NCBI GenBank assembly: GCA_008080565.1
Contig: VIKE01000012.1
Location: 1 to 64,000, forward strand
Direction: 5' to 3'
DNA: 64,000 bases
Source of the DNA: Rhodocyclaceae bacterium
GTDB taxonomy: Bacteria > Pseudomonadota > Gammaproteobacteria > Burkholderiales > Rhodocyclaceae
Below, one piece after another: positions 60,673 through 64,000 of the stretch (the stretch's first letter is position 1; every line of letters begins with the position of its first letter). A program made the translations under genes and the position numbers. Below the pieces are notes generated by a model. That model saw only the letters and a list, made by a program, of their open reading frames with translations, was not told the origin of the DNA and did not search any database.

Positions 60673-62294
60673 TTTGCATTCTCCTTGCGGCGGCTGAGGA
60701 TACGGACGATGCCGTGGAGCAGGCCGCCGCCGATGGCGCCGGCGATCATCAGCCCGCCAAAAAGGTCGACCAGTTTGTTGCTGTCACGGCCCGGTAGATA
60801 GATGTCGGTGATCGCGCTCAGGCGACCGTCCGCGGCACGGGTGTGACACTCCTGGCAAGGCACGGCTTTCTCTTTCGGGGCAACCATGTGGGTAATGAAC
60901 CAGTTCATCTTCGTTTCGATGAAGCCGAACTTGCCGCTGTAGGGCAGGCCGGCATAGTCCATCCCCGCCTTGATCGACTTGGCATAGTCATAATTCCGCC
61001 AGAGCGAGGTGTCGTCGTCGCCGAAAACATGGTTGACCACCAGAGTCTTGTTCTCGGTGTCGTAAGGCTGCTTGCCGCGCATGACCTTGAACGGCCAGAT
61101 ACGCGCGTTCGGATCACTGGCCGAGCCTTCGACACGATTGAGTTCGAGGACCTTGCTGTCGTCGATCTTGTCGGTGATGGCGACAGGGTGGACGATGCCG
61201 TTGTACCACTTGTACTCGGGGCGGACATTCTCGCCATATTCGAAATCACCCTTGGCCGCCGAGTACTTCAGGTGGCCGTGATCATCCTTGATGAAGAGCG
61301 GTTTGCCATCCGGACCCATCTTGCCGGCTGTGGACCAGTCCCACAGCATTTTGGTAGCGACGCCGCCCCGCGCAAATTCGGGGATATGGCAGGTCTGGCA
61401 GGCCACCTTGTTGGTGTGGGTGTTGATCTTGGCTTCCTTGTGCGGCGCGAAACCGTGGCAGGATTCGCAAGTGGCCCGGTTGTGATCGTCCTTGGGCAGG
61501 TCGAAACCGTGCTTGTCCTTGGCGGTTGTCGCATAACGGCTACCCGACGGCTGGTGCGCATTGAACGTATGGCAGTCAGCGCAGACAAGATTGGCGCCGT
61601 CCTTGGCCATGTGTACATCGAGCTCGCGCGACGGATTCTTCAACGATGAATCGAGGTCGCCGTGCTTGACCGCATCGCCGCCACCGCCATTGAAGTGGCA
61701 GGCGCCGCAGTTTGAGCGGCCTGGTTTGCCGACATGCTGGGCGATCTTGGTCAGGTCAGGGGCCTTGAACATTTTTTTGCCCGGTGGCCCTTCCATCGGC
61801 TCGAACTCCCGGTCCGCATACAGCGGGTGGCCGGCATCAGTGCTGAATTTCTTGTAGGTGCCGGTGTTGTCATGGCAGGCCAGGCAATCGACGTTGTCCT
61901 GATTCGTGAAGTCGAAATTCTTGTCGTTCCAGCCGTAACCGGCGTGGCAACTGGTGCAGCGTGCCTCGTTGGAAATCGGCGAGCCGCAGAAGTTATTGGC
62001 CGCCCATTTCTTGCCGAGGGTCTTGCCGGTGGTCGGGCTCTTGGTTTCCCAGGTCCAGTGAATGCTCTTCATCACCTGATGTCCCGCCGTGTTGTGGCAA
62101 GACAGGCAAGCCTTGGTCACTTCGGGGCCGGTCTTGAACGGTCCCTTCAATGCCTCGAGCTTGCTGTGATCGGTCGTCGATTTCGATATTTCAGCCTTGC
62201 TGACGGCTGGTGGCGGCACCGGTCCTTCCGCTGCCTGAGCGAGTAAAACCGCTCCCAGCAAGGCCGCCCCAATAAGCCTGCGTACATGATCCAT
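60669..62294 (-). CDS. Octahaem tetrathionate reductase-family cytochrome
   Basis: 541 residues with signal peptide and a C-terminal membrane anchor (about 507-528). Eight CxxCH sites are present: CLSCH, CTSCH, CLACH, CGACH, CADCH, CESCH, CQTCH and CQECH, which fits octahaem tetrathionate reductase. Known members reduce tetrathionate, nitrite or hydroxylamine in vitro; the in vivo substrate is uncertain. It is translated with a cytochrome b and preceded by an FNR-type box, so it is probably an anaerobic quinol-dependent reductase. Confidence 0.9.
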   Translation of the reverse strand: MDHVRRLIGAALLGAVLLAQAAEGPVPPPAVSKAEISKSTTDHSKLEALKGPFKTGPEVTKACLSCHNTAGHQVMKSIHWTWETKSPTTGKTLGKKWAANNFCGSPISNEARCTSCHAGYGWNDKNFDFTNQDNVDCLACHDNTGTYKKFSTDAGHPLYADREFEPMEGPPGKKMFKAPDLTKIAQHVGKPGRSNCGACHFNGGGGDAVKHGDLDSSLKNPSRELDVHMAKDGANLVCADCHTFNAHQPSGSRYATTAKDKHGFDLPKDDHNRATCESCHGFAPHKEAKINTHTNKVACQTCHIPEFARGGVATKMLWDWSTAGKMGPDGKPLFIKDDHGHLKYSAAKGDFEYGENVRPEYKWYNGIVHPVAITDKIDDSKVLELNRVEGSASDPNARIWPFKVMRGKQPYDTENKTLVVNHVFGDDDTSLWRNYDYAKSIKAGMDYAGLPYSGKFGFIETKMNWFITHMVAPKEKAVPCQECHTRAADGRLSAITDIYLPGRDSNKLVDLFGGLMIAGAIGGGLLHGIVRILSRRKENAK

Positions 62295-62387
62295 TGTCCA
62301 GTCTCCTCTAATTATCGCGGCGTGGATGACCTCTCAAGGATCAGAGGCCTCATTGCTCGCAGGCGTACAGCTACTACTTTAGTCAAG

Positions 62388-62393
62388 AATATA
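62388..62393 (-). promoter_or_regulatory. Probable -10 element of the octahaem operon
   Basis: TATATT on the minus strand is placed about 28 bp downstream of the FNR-like box centre, as in class II FNR-activated promoters. Tentative. Confidence 0.35.
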
Positions 62394-62412
62394 AGCAAAT
62401 TTTAATATACAT

Positions 62413-62426
62413 CTGATCCAGATCAA
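62413..62426. promoter_or_regulatory. FNR/ANR-type box
   Basis: On the minus strand TTGAT-CTGG-ATCAG matches TTGAT-N4-ATCAA with one mismatch, 119 bp ahead of the octahaem cytochrome gene. It supports anaerobic induction. Confidence 0.6.
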
Positions 62427-62530
62427 ATCCTGTGTTTTCTGTTGCCGAGACATGAACGCTCAACTCATGTGCCAAGGCTGGCGTGCTAGAATCGCGGCAT
62501 TGTCTTGAATATCTTGAGGAAAGCAGCGAA

Positions 62531-62740
62531 ATGGCGGAAGTTAACACCAGCTACGTATCCGATCACCAGACTTGGATGAACGAGCAACTGGAAAAGCATC
62601 CCGAGTGGGTTGAGGACCAGAAGGTTGGTCGCGCCCTGTGGTGGGACAAGAAGCAGGACGTCGACAGCTCGGCGCGCAACGCTGGCTCCAAGGTGCCGCA
62701 GAAGCCTTATCCCTACGATGTGAATTTCTACGGCGAATAA
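62531..62740 (+). CDS. DUF3460-like small protein
   Basis: 69 residues (MAEVNTSYVSDHQTWMNEQL...) with the family-like pattern GRALWWDK, then SARNAGSKVPQKPYPYD. Such proteins are widespread in betaproteobacteria and uncharacterised. It lacks a signal peptide and is acidic. GAGGAAAG precedes ATG 62531; the longer frame from 62483 has no ribosome-binding site. Terminator follows at 62763. Confidence 0.65.
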   Translation: MAEVNTSYVSDHQTWMNEQLEKHPEWVEDQKVGRALWWDKKQDVDSSARNAGSKVPQKPYPYDVNFYGE

Positions 62741-62762
62741 TCGCTGCTGATTTCCCGATGTA

Positions 62763-62789
62763 AAAAAGCCGGTCATTGACCGGCTTTTT
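62763..62789. terminator. Rho-independent terminator
   Basis: AAAAAGCCGGTCA and TGACCGGCTTTTT form a perfect bidirectional stem-loop 23 bp past the DUF3460-like stop. Confidence 0.88.
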
Positions 62790-62830
62790 GTTTGCCTGTG
62801 CGCCGGGTCAGCCGGCGCGGAACCGGGCGC

Positions 62831-64000
62831 CTAGCCCGTCAGCGGCTTGACGACGCGCTTGACGGCGGTGTCATCCGGATGCGGATGGATGGTGAAGCCG
62901 AGGCTGGTCATCAGGCGGAACATCTTGGAGTTGGTCGATAGCACGTCGCCGACCACGGCGCGATAGCCCTTCATGCGGGCGCATTCGATCAGCGCCGTCA
63001 TGAGCTTGCGGCCGACGCCGCACTTCTGCCAGTCATCGCCAACGGCCAGCGCGAATTCGACCGACTCGCCATCAGGATTGCCGACGTAGCGCGCCACACC
63101 GATCTGTTTCTCCTTGCCTTCGTCGACGCCTTCTTCATTCAGTTCGACCATCGTCGCGACCAGCGCCATTTCACGGTCGTAATCGATCTGCGTGAAGCGG
63201 ACCAGCATGGTCTGGGTCAACTCGCGCAGGGTGTCCATGAAGCGGTAGTAGCGCGACTCGTCGGACATGTTCTTGACGAACTCCTGCTCCATGTCGGCAT
63301 CTTCGGGGCGGATCGGGCGGATGGTGACGACCTTGCCGTCGTTCATCTGCCATTCCTGGATCAGATGCACCGGGTACGGATAGATCGACATGTGGGCGTA
63401 ACGGTCGCCCGAGGCATTGGCGGCGTGGTCGATGACGATGCGGGCATCAGCTGCGATGGCGCCGTTTTCATCGACGATCAGCGGGTTGAGGTCGAGTTCC
63501 TGGATCCACGGCAGTTCGCAGACCATTTCGGAAATGCACAGCAGCACTTCCTTGAGGGCGGCGCGGTCGACCGGTGGCATGTTGTGGAACTGGTCGAGGA
63601 TCAGCGAAGCGCGGGTCGAGTCGATCAGATCCTTGGCCAGGAATTCGTTGAGTGGCGGCAGGGCAACCGAGCGGTCGCTGAAAATCTCGACGTCGAAACC
63701 GCCGGCGCCGAAGGTGATCACCGGCCCGAAAATCGGATCGCGGAAGACGCCGATCATCACTTCACGGCCATTCGGGCGCGACAGGAAGGGCTCAATCGAG
63801 ACGCCGTTGATCTTGGCGGTCGGATGCCGTTTTTGCACGGTATCGATGATGTCGTGATAGGCGTTGCGGACGGCCGGCGCGTTGGTGATGTTGAGGCGGA
63901 CGCCGCCAGCGTCGGACTTGTGCGTCAGGTCGGGGGAGTCGACCTTCATGGCGATCGGGAAGCCGATTTGCTCGGCGAGCAACAAGGCCTCGGTCGCCGT
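62831..64000 (-). CDS. Acyl-CoA ligase (ADP-forming)/GNAT acetyltransferase fusion, 5' end cut off
   Basis: At least 389 residues; the frame is open at the window edge and the missing N-terminal part should hold CoA-binding and ligase domains. The visible part has an ATP-grasp/ligase beta-like domain (MKVDSPDLTHKSDAGGVRLN, ITFGAGGFDVEIF, ELDLNPLIV) and a C-terminal GNAT domain (IRPIRPEDAD, VGDDWQKCGVGRKLM). This is the layout of Pat/PatZ-type protein lysine acetyltransferases, which acetylate acetyl-CoA synthetase and other enzymes. The ligase part is usually inactive in such fusions. Confidence 0.87.
   Translation of the reverse strand, partial: TATEALLLAEQIGFPIAMKVDSPDLTHKSDAGGVRLNITNAPAVRNAYHDIIDTVQKRHPTAKINGVSIEPFLSRPNGREVMIGVFRDPIFGPVITFGAGGFDVEIFSDRSVALPPLNEFLAKDLIDSTRASLILDQFHNMPPVDRAALKEVLLCISEMVCELPWIQELDLNPLIVDENGAIAADARIVIDHAANASGDRYAHMSIYPYPVHLIQEWQMNDGKVVTIRPIRPEDADMEQEFVKNMSDESRYYRFMDTLRELTQTMLVRFTQIDYDREMALVATMVELNEEGVDEGKEKQIGVARYVGNPDGESVEFALAVGDDWQKCGVGRKLMTALIECARMKGYRAVVGDVLSTNSKMFRLMTSLGFTIHPHPDDTAVKRVVKPLTG

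Overview
The window is a stretch of GC-rich chromosome from a betaproteobacterium, most likely of the Rhodocyclales (Dechloromonas/Azonexus-like). This is inferred from the gene content: nitrogen-fixation accessory genes with sigma-54 promoters, a PEP-CTERM exported protein, many c-type cytochromes, cytochrome bd with CydP and CydX, an octahaem tetrathionate-reductase-type cytochrome and a DUF3460-like protein. No rRNA, tRNA, CRISPR array, phage or intact insertion sequence was seen. The last gene runs off the right edge.

Layout. 1-1.8 kb: two uncharacterised envelope genes of lower GC. 1.8-3.6 kb: nif accessory genes (flavodoxin, a small sigma-54-driven gene, NafY). 3.7-5.8 kb: a SagB-type nitroreductase overlapping an ankyrin protein. 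5.9-7.6 kb: a double-receiver response regulator and an HDOD protein. 7.8-12.2 kb: a defence-like patch with a prokaryotic viperin overlapping a HicA-like small protein and a WG-repeat lipoprotein, then a large STAND-like protein. 12.3-15.2 kb: cysDN and sodC. 16-18.2 kb: a membrane TIR protein coupled to an OmpA-like lipoprotein. 18.4-21.4 kb: a LysR/SDR pair and two small cytosolic proteins. 21.8-30.5 kb: a five-gene operon of four dihaem cytochromes and a lipoprotein. 30.7-32.9 kb: three genes separated by attC-like sites, resembling integron cassettes without an integrase. 33-43.5 kb: fumC, a hybrid histidine kinase, YcaO, and LysR/azoreductase/pirin/DedA-rhodanese genes. 43.5-50.9 kb: a copper/silver efflux operon (cusF-DUF2231-cusC-cusB-cusA) with a palindromic copper box and a damaged outer-membrane factor. 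51-53.8 kb: PEP-CTERM protein, ynfA, chrA. 53.9-59.6 kb: a ten-gene cytochrome bd operon that contains a Rieske protein, a Spy/CpxP-like protein and a NifX-like protein. 60-62.3 kb: octahaem cytochrome plus cytochrome b under an FNR-like box. 62.8 kb to the end: an acyl-CoA ligase/GNAT acetyltransferase.

The most striking items are: (1) a 35-bp dispersed repeat (GGTCAACCGG core followed by two A-rich tracts), present 15 times, usually 10-50 bp past stop codons and three times inside reading frames; (2) the viperin/HicA-like gene pair with an ATGA overlap; (3) the extended cyd operon with a Rieske protein lacking its usual cytochrome b and c1 partners; (4) the integrase-less cassette array. 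Respiratory genes (cyd, octahaem cytochrome, dihaem cytochromes, fumarase) and metal resistance dominate the rest, fitting a facultative, metabolically versatile sediment or water bacterium.
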